DNA of 64,000 bases from contig MPMV01000016.1 of assembly GCA_002238685.1 (NCBI GenBank), positions 1-64,000 on the forward strand, given 5' to 3'. Shown one piece after another: positions 23,987-32,049 of this stretch. The translations under genes were made by a program, and so were the position numbers. Below the pieces are notes generated by a model, which was not told the DNA's origin, made no database searches, and saw only the letters and a program-made list of their open reading frames with translations. This DNA is from a bacterium EF100-94H03 bin56 (GTDB lineage: Bacteria; Pseudomonadota; Alphaproteobacteria; SP197). How positions within the stretch are numbered: position 1 is the stretch's first letter; each line of letters opens with the position of its first letter.

Positions 23987-24445
23987 ATGTATCAGATGGG
24001 AATCGACGCGACCTCCCGCACCGAGACTGCGGAGTTTGGCGAGATGCAGTTGGGGGCCAACATCACGGATGATGGTGCGAAGGTCTATCAGTACGTCCAG
24101 GCCGATGAGGCAATTGCCAACGGCGCTCTTGTCGCGATCAAGCGCGATCAGGGCAGCACGTCGGAGCCTGAGGCTAATGATGACGTGACGACCTTCGGGG
24201 TTGCCACGGCGGCCTTTGCTGTCGACGAATATGGTTGGGTGCAGGTATGGGGGGCCTCCGCTGTGAGAGCCGCCGCAAGCTGCGCCAGCTATGAGTTGCT
24301 GTTCACCCATGCCGGCGGGGATGTGGATGACGACACCTCCACCAATGCTGGGAAGCTGGCCGGCATCGTGCTGACCACGGACAACGGGACCACGGATCAC
24401 GAGATCACGCCCTGTTGGCTCAGTTGGCCGCACGTCACGCATTGA
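23987..24445 (+). CDS. Head decoration-like protein
   Basis: 152 residues, strand-rich, with many Ala, Thr and Asp (EFGEMQLGANITDDGAKVYQYVQADEAIANGALVAI). GAAGGGAATACG precedes the ATG. Placed directly after the capsid gene, where decoration or head-stabilising proteins are normally encoded. No enzyme motif. The function is inferred from position and composition only. Confidence 0.58.
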   Translation: MYQMGIDATSRTETAEFGEMQLGANITDDGAKVYQYVQADEAIANGALVAIKRDQGSTSEPEANDDVTTFGVATAAFAVDEYGWVQVWGASAVRAAASCASYELLFTHAGGDVDDDTSTNAGKLAGIVLTTDNGTTDHEITPCWLSWPHVTH

Positions 24446-24452
24446 TGACGCC

Positions 24453-24887
24453 ATGGCTCAAGACTTTGGCGGGGCACACGGCACGAAGCTGACCGAGGCC
24501 GTCACCCGGAAGCTGTGCAAGTGTCTCAGTCGCGGCCTGCCGAGAAAGCTGGCATGCGAAAAGGCGGGAATCGACTACACGACCTTTCGCCAGTGGCTGG
24601 ACCCGGCGAAACGCCCGGAGCCGGAGTTTGATGTCTTCCGGCAACGTGTCGGCGCTGCGGAGGCCGACTTTCTGGACCGTGGCATCGAACTCGTCATGAA
24701 GTCTGAGCATCCCACGGCAATCGTGAACTTGATGAGGGCACGATTCCCGCAGTACCTCAGTGAGCGGACCATGGTGGCGGTTGAGGAAGCGGACAAGCAG
24801 GAGGCCGATGACGAATCGCCCGAAGAGCGCCGTGACCGTATCCGGGCGAACCTCCACATTCTCAACACGTCGAAGAAGGCGAGTTGA
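24453..24887 (+). CDS. terS: Terminase small subunit
   Basis: 144 residues. The N-terminal region contains a helix-turn-helix (TRKLCKCLSRGLPRKLACEKAGIDYTTFRQWLDP, about 18-52) as used by small terminases to bind pac/cos DNA. A helical oligomerisation part and an acidic C-terminal tail follow (EEADKQEADDESPEERRD). The pattern of G-L-x-x-x-x-A-C-x-x-A-G-I-x-x-x-T-x-x-x-W-L is common in these proteins. It immediately precedes and overlaps the large terminase region. Confidence 0.75.
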   Translation: MAQDFGGAHGTKLTEAVTRKLCKCLSRGLPRKLACEKAGIDYTTFRQWLDPAKRPEPEFDVFRQRVGAAEADFLDRGIELVMKSEHPTAIVNLMRARFPQYLSERTMVAVEEADKQEADDESPEERRDRIRANLHILNTSKKAS

Positions 24888-24889
24888 CC

Positions 24890-26389
24890 ATGGACGTCCT
24901 CCGGCAGCTAGACGCGGATGTCGGGCGGGAAGTGGTGGAGGAAGCGCGGAAGTCGTTTCTGGCCTATGTCCTGTATACGACGCCGGACTACATCGTCACG
25001 CCCTTCCACCGGAAGATGGCCGAGGCCCTGGAGGCCGTGACGCGGGGTGATATCCGGCAGTTGATGATTACGGCACCCGTGAGGCACGGGAAGACGCGGA
25101 CAGTCTCAGAACGCTGGCCGTTGTGGCACATGGGACACCATCCCGGCTGCCACGTCCTGCATGCCGGTTATGGCACCGACATCGCGAGCAAGAGCGGGCG
25201 GGCACTGCGGAACCTCACAAAGAACCGGTATCACCGGGACGTGTTCCCGGACCTCATTCTGGGCGACGACAATCAGGCCGCTCATTCGTGGACGACGGAG
25301 ACGGGGTGCGAGTACTACGCCGCCGGTACCGGGGCCGGTATCGGTGGCCGGGGCGCTCACCTTGGCATCCTGGACGATGCCGTGCGGGGCTGGGAGTCGG
25401 CATTCTCCCCGATCCAGCAGGAGGCCGCCTGGAACTGGTATCAGTCCGAATACAAGGCCCGCCGGATGAAGGACTACCGGCAGGTGTGCATCGGCACCCG
25501 GTGGGGCGAACTCGACATCATGGGCCGCATTCTCGAAGAGGAAGGCGACCAATGGGAACACCTCGTGTTCCCGGCGATTGATGAGGACGGCAACGCCCTC
25601 GCCCCCGAGATCATCCCCCTCGAACAGTTGATCGAGACGCGGGAGACGACTCCACCTCGTATCTGGCAGGCCGTCTATCAGGGCGACCCGATGCCGGATG
25701 AGGGAACGTTCTTTCAGGCCGATTGGCTGAGGGAAGGGGAAACGACTCCTCCACGCGGCAGCCTCAATGTCTACGGCGCAAGTGACTTCGCCGTGTCTGA
25801 GACGGGCGACTTCACCGTTCACGTCGTCATCGGCATCGATGAGACCGGCCACTATTGGGTGCTGGATTGCTGGCGCAAGAAGGCCACGGCGGAGGTTTCA
25901 GTCGCGGCCATGCTGGACATGGTGAAGAGGTGGAAACCGCTTGCATGGGGCCAGGAGGCTGGCCAGATGTGGAAGGCGCTCCACCCTCTTGTCAACCGCC
26001 TTGCGCATGAACGGCGGGCCTTTGTCTCGCACGTCCCGCTTCCATCGTCACGCGACAAGATGACCCGTGCGCTGGGCATTCAGGGCGTCATGGAAATGGG
26101 CCGCGTGACGTTCCCGAAGAATGCCCCGTGGTGGCCTGCCTGCCGGTCCGAGATGCTGCGTTTCCCGGCTGGCCGGCACGATGACTTTGTGGACGCCCTG
26201 AGCCTGTTTGGCCGCATGGTGGACGGGATGGCAGCCGCCCGGCCAGAGCCCAAGCCGAAACCGCCGCCGCCCATTGTCGGCCTGGAGGCCCTGACCTTCA
26301 ACGACCTGTGGACCTTCGACAAGAGAGGCCCCGCACCCGTGCGAGCAAGGTATCGCGAGCGCGAGCGCGGCATCGTGGCGCAGACCTAG
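24890..26389 (+). CDS. terL: Terminase large subunit
   Basis: 499 residues from ATG 24890 (a TTG at 24884, overlapping the terS stop, is an alternative). ATPase domain: Walker A APVRHGKT (about 62-69) and Walker B LGILDDAV (about 158-165). Nuclease domain of RNase H fold: YGASDFAV (first Asp about 299), GQEAGQ (Glu about 356) and GRHDDFVDALSLF (last Asp cluster about 431-435). All required motor and nuclease residues are visible, so the packaging motor appears functional. The C-terminus is Pro-rich. It packages DNA through a portal, yet no portal gene is found next to it, where it usually lies. Confidence 0.93.
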   Translation: MDVLRQLDADVGREVVEEARKSFLAYVLYTTPDYIVTPFHRKMAEALEAVTRGDIRQLMITAPVRHGKTRTVSERWPLWHMGHHPGCHVLHAGYGTDIASKSGRALRNLTKNRYHRDVFPDLILGDDNQAAHSWTTETGCEYYAAGTGAGIGGRGAHLGILDDAVRGWESAFSPIQQEAAWNWYQSEYKARRMKDYRQVCIGTRWGELDIMGRILEEEGDQWEHLVFPAIDEDGNALAPEIIPLEQLIETRETTPPRIWQAVYQGDPMPDEGTFFQADWLREGETTPPRGSLNVYGASDFAVSETGDFTVHVVIGIDETGHYWVLDCWRKKATAEVSVAAMLDMVKRWKPLAWGQEAGQMWKALHPLVNRLAHERRAFVSHVPLPSSRDKMTRALGIQGVMEMGRVTFPKNAPWWPACRSEMLRFPAGRHDDFVDALSLFGRMVDGMAAARPEPKPKPPPPIVGLEALTFNDLWTFDKRGPAPVRARYRERERGIVAQT

Positions 26390-26402
26390 AACGGAGAGAT
26401 AG

Positions 26403-27350
26403 ATGGCTTATGAACCACTGGACCTGACTGCGGAGAACGCAGCACTGGAGAACGCCGGCGAGGTGACGGCTGACCTGCATGAAGTCAACGACGCCTTGCA
26501 GGACGGACCCTCAGGCTATGACGATATCAATCACGCATACGACAAGGCCCTGAAGGGCATCGACGGGGATGACCGCGAGGCCCGCCAGGTGGCGAGCAAC
26601 GATCACCTGGACGCCGTGCTGACCCGCGCACAGAACCATGACGTGGCGCTGCGGTTGAAGGAACACAAGTTGAAGTGGGAAGCGCCTGACCACTGGGATG
26701 CGCGAACTCGCCAAGCATACGACCGGGCGGACCCCACGGTGCGGGCCGCCATGATGGAGGCCACGGCGCTGGAGACACCTGCCAAGCATCTCAATGCCGC
26801 GTGGGGCCAGGAGATGGCAACGACCTATGGGGTGGACACGGCGACCGCCGCCAATCAGGCGCTCACGCGGGAGCGGCAGTTGCGCACCGGCAGTGAGCAA
26901 GAGCGGCTGGCCGCCTATGCCGCCATTGGCCGCGACTACGGGCTGGACCCGGCGAAGGCCGCCCAGGTCGCGCAGCAGACCAGTCGTGTTCAGACGGTCA
27001 TCGGCGAGCGTGACCGTCAATGGCAGGATCACACCGCACAGATGGTGGCCGCGAACAATGAGGTGACCGGCTACTTCGCTGCACACCCCGACGCGGCGAA
27101 GCTGGAAGGTCCCATGACCGAGATCGCAAACGCATGGGCGCAGCAAGGGGCGAGGATCACCCCGGCGCACCTCCCGCAACTCCACAACGCTGCCCAGCAG
27201 TTGCAGGCTGAGCGCGATGCCATTGCGCAAAAGGACCGCGCCGCAAGGGCCAGGGTGGCAGGTTCCGGCATTGGCGGCAGCGGCAGCCCAGGCCATGACG
27301 GCCCCAACCATGACGGTTCGGTGGAAGGCATCCTCAAAACATTGATGTAA
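26403..27350 (+). CDS. Second scaffold-like/virion protein
   Basis: 315 residues, very helical and rich in Ala, Gln and Asp. The central region (PDHWDARTRQAYDRADPTVRAAM ... RTGSEQERLAAYAAIGRDYGLDP) follows the same order of motifs as the scaffold-like protein at 21919, so the two look paralogous. Gly/His-rich C-terminus (GSGIGGSGSPGHDGPNHDG). A separate gene of this type after terL is odd: it could be a second scaffold, an internal head protein or a size-determining protein as known in satellites. No enzymatic motif. Confidence 0.55.
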   Translation: MAYEPLDLTAENAALENAGEVTADLHEVNDALQDGPSGYDDINHAYDKALKGIDGDDREARQVASNDHLDAVLTRAQNHDVALRLKEHKLKWEAPDHWDARTRQAYDRADPTVRAAMMEATALETPAKHLNAAWGQEMATTYGVDTATAANQALTRERQLRTGSEQERLAAYAAIGRDYGLDPAKAAQVAQQTSRVQTVIGERDRQWQDHTAQMVAANNEVTGYFAAHPDAAKLEGPMTEIANAWAQQGARITPAHLPQLHNAAQQLQAERDAIAQKDRAARARVAGSGIGGSGSPGHDGPNHDGSVEGILKTLM

Positions 27351-27363
27351 CAGGAGAGAGATT

Positions 27364-27873
27364 ATGGATGATCAATTCACTTCAACGGCACCCGTGACGG
27401 ACCACGAGCGCCTTCACCCCATGTTCTACCGGGACCCTGTTCTTGAGCGGGACATGGTGGAGATGCGCATTCCGGGCGACCGGTGCTTTATCCCGCGTTT
27501 CATTGTGGAAGACACTCACCCGGACGTGCGACTCCTCTATCCCCAGGAGTGGCAGGCGTATCAGGACGGCACCGATCAACTGGCCGGCCACACCCGTCTT
27601 GAAGACGTGCCATGGCTGGACCCGGCCATGAAAGACAACCTTCGGCTGAGAGGCGTCCTGTCGCTGGAGCAAATGGCGACCATCACCGACAACAACGTGC
27701 TCATAATCGGCAAGGAGGTGGGGCCGCAGTTGCTCCAGTGGCGCGACCGGGCGCGTGAGGAGGTTGATGCCAAGCACAAGTCAGCAGCCTTCGATGGACA
27801 GCAGAAGCAGATTGACGACCTGAAGGCCGAACTCGCCTCGATCAAGAAGTCCAGGCCCAGGTCGCGGGCATGA
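27364..27873 (+). CDS. Unknown virion-module protein with C-terminal coiled coil
   Basis: 169 residues. AGGAGAGAGATT before the ATG. The N-terminal part is mixed (HPMFYRDPVLERDMVEMRIPGDRCFIPRF). A middle helix-hairpin-helix-like stretch, LKGVLSLEQMA-type (NLRLRGVLSLEQMATITDNNVLIIG...GPQLLQWRDRA), resembles segments found in phage head proteins of this gene order. The C-terminus is a coiled coil (DGQQKQIDDLKAELASIKK) with a basic end. Not recognised further. Confidence 0.52.
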   Translation: MDDQFTSTAPVTDHERLHPMFYRDPVLERDMVEMRIPGDRCFIPRFIVEDTHPDVRLLYPQEWQAYQDGTDQLAGHTRLEDVPWLDPAMKDNLRLRGVLSLEQMATITDNNVLIIGKEVGPQLLQWRDRAREEVDAKHKSAAFDGQQKQIDDLKAELASIKKSRPRSRA

Positions 27874-27904
27874 TCGACCTCCACCATTCAGGGGAGTGTG
27901 AGCA

Positions 27905-29236
27905 ATGGTAGGACCCGTCGTTTCCATCGGCCCGCAGGGCAGCAGCCGCTACCAGACGCCCGACTACAGCCCGATCACAACGGGGCTGGGCAATCTCGGG
28001 GCTGGGCTTGCTCAGGCGTTGGCACCTCCCCCGCCGCCGCTGCCTGCCGCGCCACGCGAGCGGGAGAAAGATGTCCATGGCGTCTGGCGCTATGTCGACA
28101 CCGGAGAACCAGTATTCGGGTCAAGTGCGGGCTATGAGCCGCCGGTGAAGCTGACCCCCACTGAGGAAAAGCTTCACGCGATGGGCCTTACACCGGGCAC
28201 GCAAGAGTGGTTTGACGCCGCCCGCGAGATCGTCACTGGCGACAGGTTCCAGGTGAACTTTCCGGACACGCCGACACCTCTCAGCAAGGAGGAAAAGGCG
28301 CTCGCCGCGATGACGGAGATTGAACAAATCCCGAGAGACCAATGGACCGCCGATCAGCGACGTAGATATCACTATGCCGAGAGCGTTCTGAGCCTCAAAC
28401 CGAACGAGAGCCAGAACCGTGCCGGACGTGTTGCCGATGTCGGGGGAAGGAGCCTGGAAATCCTTGGCGAGACCGCTTCGGACGGCGAGGGTACGTTGTT
28501 CGAGCGGTTGGGCGACCTCACCAACATGGTTGGTGGCATCATCGGCTCGAAGGGCCAGAGCGACGACTTCCTGAGGGCGCAACAGGCCGCGAATGATGCG
28601 CTCAATCAGATACTGCGTTGGGAGACCGGTGCCGAGGCCAAGGACTCGGAAAGGCAGATGCTGTGGAACACCTACATGCCGGCCATCGGGGATGGTCCCG
28701 ACGTGGTGCAACAGAAACTGGCCGCCTTCACGGATAGGATCGAATCCGCCCGCCGGCAGGCGGGTTTGGGAGCCGGCCCGGTGGAGGCTGGGGTGGAGCC
28801 GACCAAGGCCGACCTGGACGCCCTGGCACGGGAGGTTGAGGCCGAATTTACCACGAGGGTTCCGTCCACCACACCGGAACGGCCCGGCCAGCCCGACACG
28901 TCACTCGCCGGATTGCTCACCGGTGCCAATGCGGCGGAGCCGTCGTATCTGGAGGGGGCCATCGAAGAGCCGCCCGAGTTGCAGAACGTGAAGGGCGAAG
29001 AGGTGAGACGGATTGGCGAACGCCTGCCGGAGCCGCCCGTGATAGCGCCGGGGAATATGCCTGAGGCCACCGATTCACCCGCCGACTTCAAGCGCAAGTT
29101 GGTAAGCATCGCCTCTGACCCGAGGGCGTTTGCGACCTTCGTTGACCGGATGAAGCCCTTGATGGAGGCCGGCACCCTTGACCCGCAGTTGGCCATGATC
29201 CTCGCAGACCAATGGGACGCCCTCTATGGCCGGTGA
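27905..29236 (+). CDS. Unknown large virion-module protein
   Basis: 443 residues. The N-terminus has Gly-rich and Pro-rich stretches (LGAGLAQALAPPPPPLP), then mostly helical, acidic sequence. The C-terminal 70 residues (SPADFKRKLVSIASDPRAFATFVDRMKPLMEAGTLDPQLAMILADQWDAL) form a compact helical domain. The length would permit a portal, but I see none of the portal features: no long central wing, and the Pro/Gly-rich start is wrong for one. It could be a DNA-injection or internal virion protein. It overlaps the next gene by 11 bases. Confidence 0.5.
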   Translation: MVGPVVSIGPQGSSRYQTPDYSPITTGLGNLGAGLAQALAPPPPPLPAAPREREKDVHGVWRYVDTGEPVFGSSAGYEPPVKLTPTEEKLHAMGLTPGTQEWFDAAREIVTGDRFQVNFPDTPTPLSKEEKALAAMTEIEQIPRDQWTADQRRRYHYAESVLSLKPNESQNRAGRVADVGGRSLEILGETASDGEGTLFERLGDLTNMVGGIIGSKGQSDDFLRAQQAANDALNQILRWETGAEAKDSERQMLWNTYMPAIGDGPDVVQQKLAAFTDRIESARRQAGLGAGPVEAGVEPTKADLDALAREVEAEFTTRVPSTTPERPGQPDTSLAGLLTGANAAEPSYLEGAIEEPPELQNVKGEEVRRIGERLPEPPVIAPGNMPEATDSPADFKRKLVSIASDPRAFATFVDRMKPLMEAGTLDPQLAMILADQWDALYGR

Positions 29237-30641
29237 AAACCCGTTCCGGGCCTATCTGGAACAGCAGACTCAGGCACCCGCCAATCCGTTTCGCCAGTAC
29301 GTCAATCAAGACGATGGCTCGCGCAATGGCGGCATCCCCATTGGCGACGTGCCCGGCATGGCCGCCGAGAACTTCCTGCCGAGCCTGAGTCAGAACGCTG
29401 CCGATATCTGGCATGCGATCACGAACCCGGTGGAGACCGCGAGGGGGTTGGGCGAACTCGGGCTGGGCATTGCCCAGCAGGCGAGCGTTGATCCCCGCCG
29501 TGATGTCGACCCGTCCCTGGACTTCCGTGACGTGTCCCGTGCTGCCGGGCAGGCAATGGCCGACAGGTATGGTGGATGGAATGAGATCAAGCGCACCATC
29601 GCGACGGACCCGGCAGGCGTATTGCTCGACGTAGGTTCGGTCGCCGCCCCGTTCGGCGCGGGCGCTGCCGGCAAGGCGGCATCGGCAGCACAGGCCGTGC
29701 GTAGGGCGACCCCTACCAAGCGACAGTTTATCGAGCGGGCACCGGAGACGGAGACCCTGAGGACCGAGGGGGGCCGGCTCTATGATGAGGTGCGGGCGAC
29801 CGGCGAGACCTTCCAGGCGACCGACTTCGATGACCTCGCCACGAACATGATTGACCGGCTGAATGAAGAGGGCGCGGCACCGATACTGAGTCCGAAGGTC
29901 AACCAGATCATGGGCCTTCTCAGAGAGGCCCGTGGACGCGCGCCAAGCATTCAGGACATGGAGACCCTTCGTCGGCAGTTGAGCGATGCAGGCGGCTCTC
30001 CAGACCCGTCAGAGAGGCGTCTGGCGGGCATCGGCATTGAGATGGTCGATGACTTCGTGGAGGCCGCTTCGGAGAGAGGGTCCGAGACCCTGAGGAATGC
30101 GCGGGGCTTGTGGCGACGGGCACGCAAGGCGGAGGTTATCGAGGAAGCAATCGAGAACGCCACCATTGCCAAGGAGGGGATTGAGGCCGGGTTGCGCAAT
30201 CAATTCTCGATCCTCTATCGTGCACGGAACAAGGCGAAGATGAGGGGTTTCACGGATGGCGAGATCAAGGCGATCAAGGCCGTGGTCGACGGCGCACCAC
30301 TCGACAACCTCTTGCGTCGAGTCGGCTCGTTGTCCGGCGGCACGGGCATCCAGCGGAACATGCTCAATGCCGGGGCCGGCATGGGAGTTGTCGGCGGTGG
30401 CATCGGGGCGCTCACCATGAACCCATTCGCGGGCGCATTGGCAGCGGGCCTTGTCCCGCCCGCCGGCTGGGCAGCCCAGCGTCTTGCGCAGCGTGGCACC
30501 CAAGGCCGTGCCGACTTGGCGAGGGCCATGGTCGCGAGTGGAGAGCCGATCCCAGGACGGAGGCCGAGTCCGGTGCCGGGTGCAGCGACGGCGGCAACGT
30601 TATCCACAGTGCCTTTCGTTGCAAGAGAACGAAGGCAATAG
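29226..30641 (+). CDS. Unknown large virion-module protein with Gly/Ala hydrophobic segments
   Basis: 471 residues. The repeated motif NPFRAYLEQ / NPFRQYVNQ at the N-terminus is typical of phage internal or ejection proteins. Segments GVLLDVGSVAAPFGAGAAGKAASAAQAV and MLNAGAGMGVVGGGIGALTMNPFAGALAAGLVPPAGWAA are Gly/Ala-rich and possibly membrane-active. The middle is helical, with ETLRRQLSDAGGSPDPSERRLAGIGIEMVDDFV resembling parts of large phage proteins annotated as internal virion proteins. It is the last gene before the right junction. Role inferred: DNA ejection. Confidence 0.52.
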   Translation: MAGENPFRAYLEQQTQAPANPFRQYVNQDDGSRNGGIPIGDVPGMAAENFLPSLSQNAADIWHAITNPVETARGLGELGLGIAQQASVDPRRDVDPSLDFRDVSRAAGQAMADRYGGWNEIKRTIATDPAGVLLDVGSVAAPFGAGAAGKAASAAQAVRRATPTKRQFIERAPETETLRTEGGRLYDEVRATGETFQATDFDDLATNMIDRLNEEGAAPILSPKVNQIMGLLREARGRAPSIQDMETLRRQLSDAGGSPDPSERRLAGIGIEMVDDFVEAASERGSETLRNARGLWRRARKAEVIEEAIENATIAKEGIEAGLRNQFSILYRARNKAKMRGFTDGEIKAIKAVVDGAPLDNLLRRVGSLSGGTGIQRNMLNAGAGMGVVGGGIGALTMNPFAGALAAGLVPPAGWAAQRLAQRGTQGRADLARAMVASGEPIPGRRPSPVPGAATAATLSTVPFVARERRQ

Positions 30642-30706
30642 GCTTGGGAAAATTTCCTGCCGCAAAAATAAAGCCCGGATAATAAAGAGGTTTTAGCCAA
30701 GGCCAT

Positions 30707-30716
30707 GTCTTTGACG
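30707..30716 (+). repeat. Right attachment-site core (attR candidate)
   Basis: Exact copy of GTCTTTGACG found at 16498-16507, placed where host-gene homology resumes. The bases just left of it are AT-rich (AATAAAGAGGTTTTAGCC), as at many att sites. Joining the two host pieces at this core leaves the host frame one base short, so the true crossover or a later 1-base deletion needs checking. Confidence 0.55.
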
Positions 30717-30717
30717 G

Positions 30718-31167
30718 GACTATCTCGATTTCTGGTACGGGCCCCAGGGCTGGACCTTCCAGTTTCGCTGCCGGATCTGCGCCGATCCCACGGGCGAGAC
30801 GACGGATATCACGGTGGCCGACGCCTGGCCTGGCGGAACACCGGAAACGAACGAAGAGGGCGGATGGAGCACGTTCGTCAGTCGCACCGGCCGCGGCGAT
30901 GCCCTGATGCAGGAGGCCATCGATGCCGGCGTCCTCGTTGTCGAGGAACACGACATCTCTCTCATGCATGAGGTCCAGCCCCACCAGGTGGAGAAGAAGC
31001 AGGCGATCAATGCCCGCCTCGAGGCGATGGCCGAAGGCGGATGCATCATGCCCGATTTCCGCCATCTCAATCTTGATGAGGCGGCGGCACAGCGCGACCA
31101 CGTCTTCCACAGGACAAACCGGGATGGCATGCGGGAACGGCTCTCGCGAGGCCTGAACCGGGAATAG
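30718..31167 (+). pseudogene. FrhB-like protein, C-terminal part
   Basis: The last ~149 codons of the interrupted FrhB-like gene: DYLDFWYGPQGWTFQFRCRIC...DITVADAWPGGTP. The second Fe-S/Cys region (CRICADPTGE) and the ADAWPGG motif are typical of the C-terminal domain of F420 hydrogenase/dehydrogenase beta-subunit proteins. The frame is stopped upstream by a TGA at 30712. It could only be expressed from an internal start (ATG 30814), which would lack the cysteines. It is followed directly by the SDR gene, formerly downstream in the same operon. Confidence 0.8.
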
Positions 31168-31176
31168 GGACGCCAG

Positions 31177-31962
31177 GTGGGCTCATCCTCCATCTTCCGA
31201 TCCGGTCTCCTTGCCGGAAGCCACGTGTTCATTACCGGCGGCGGCACCGGCATCGGTTTCGGCTGCGCCCGGGAGCTTGGCCTGCTTGGCGCGAAGATCA
31301 CGATCGCCGCGCGCCGCCAGCAGGTTCTCGAGGAGGCCTGTGGTGAACTGGCCGGACAAGGCATCGATGCTGCCTTCCGGGTTCTCAACATCCGTGACGA
31401 CTCAGCCTGCCAGAACGTCCTCCGGACGACCATCAGCGAGCGTGGCCTGCCCGATCACCTCGTCAACAACGCCGGTGGCCAGTTCTCGGCCAGAGCCGAT
31501 GACATCTCGGCCAACGGCTTCAGGGCCGTGATGGATCTCAACGTCCAGGGTACCTGGCAGATGAGCAGCGCCTTTGCCCGGGCGCACCGAGCCAGCGGTA
31601 CGCCGGGCCGCATCGTCAACATCGTCTTCGCCCACACGGGAGCGATGGAACGCTTTGCCCACGGCGCCGCGGCTCGCGCTGCGGTCGTCAACCTGACGCG
31701 CACCCTGGCCCTCGAATGGAGCGATCACCGGATCCTCGTCAACGCGGTTGGGCCCGGTGCGGTCATGACCGAAGGCATGCGTCAGTACGACGCGTCTGAC
31801 AGCGGTGAGACGGCAAGCCAGGCTTTCCCCGTACCGCGCCTCGGCACTCCCGACGACATTGCCTGGATGGTCGCCTACCTCCTGTCGTCCGCCGGTGACT
31901 GGATCACCGGCAGCCTCTTCACCATCGACGGTGGCGGCAGTCTCGGCCGCCACCAGCGATGA
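31177..31962 (+). CDS. Short-chain dehydrogenase, enoyl/dienoyl-CoA reductase type
   Basis: 261 residues, GTG start. NADP-binding TGGGTGIGFGCA (G-x-x-x-G-x-G) and VNNAGGQF are present. The usual Y-x-x-x-K catalytic pair is replaced: the aligned segment reads AHGAAARAAVVNLTRTLALEW. This matches peroxisomal trans-2-enoyl-CoA and 2,4-dienoyl-CoA reductases (HSGAARAGV), where the Tyr is naturally absent. Hence a CoA-thioester reductase, fitting the acyl-CoA dehydrogenase earlier in the operon. It follows the FrhB-like gene and has been cut off from the operon promoter by the integrated element, so expression may depend on read-through. Confidence 0.85.
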   Translation: MGSSSIFRSGLLAGSHVFITGGGTGIGFGCARELGLLGAKITIAARRQQVLEEACGELAGQGIDAAFRVLNIRDDSACQNVLRTTISERGLPDHLVNNAGGQFSARADDISANGFRAVMDLNVQGTWQMSSAFARAHRASGTPGRIVNIVFAHTGAMERFAHGAAARAAVVNLTRTLALEWSDHRILVNAVGPGAVMTEGMRQYDASDSGETASQAFPVPRLGTPDDIAWMVAYLLSSAGDWITGSLFTIDGGGSLGRHQR

Positions 31963-32049
31963 TGAACCCTGCCACGCCTGTCAGCCGCTGCTCATCGAAC
32001 GGACACAGCCTCACTGCAGCGGTCGCCTGGCGATGGCGTTCACGTCGGT

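Larger units (their letters stand above)
16508..30706 (+). mobile_element. 14.2 kb integrated phage-like element (satellite or defective prophage)
   Basis: The element interrupts a host gene. Nearly all its genes are on the plus strand: integrase, AlpA-like regulator, Spo11/TopoVI-A-like protein, a hairpin-rich gap, six small genes, scaffold-like protein, major capsid, decoration-like protein, terminase small and large subunits, then four large unknown proteins ending just before the right junction. I find no portal, head-tail connector, tail, lysis, replication or CI-type repressor gene. Head genes overlap or are closely packed and lack frameshifts, which argues against simple decay and for a satellite that uses helper functions. 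The alternative is a prophage that lost portal and tail genes by deletion. Confidence 0.85.

Noticed and set aside
23072..24454. 460-codon minus-strand frame opposite the capsid and decoration genes
   Set aside because: Antisense shadow; plus-strand genes have ribosome-binding sites and family features.
27905..30641. Portal protein among the last large genes of the element
   Set aside because: Lengths fit, but Pro/Gly-rich starts, NPFR repeats and Gly/Ala-rich segments fit internal or ejection proteins better; left as unknown.
30814..31167. Independent small gene after the element
   Set aside because: It is the C-terminal remainder of the interrupted FrhB-like gene, reading in the homologous frame from 30718.
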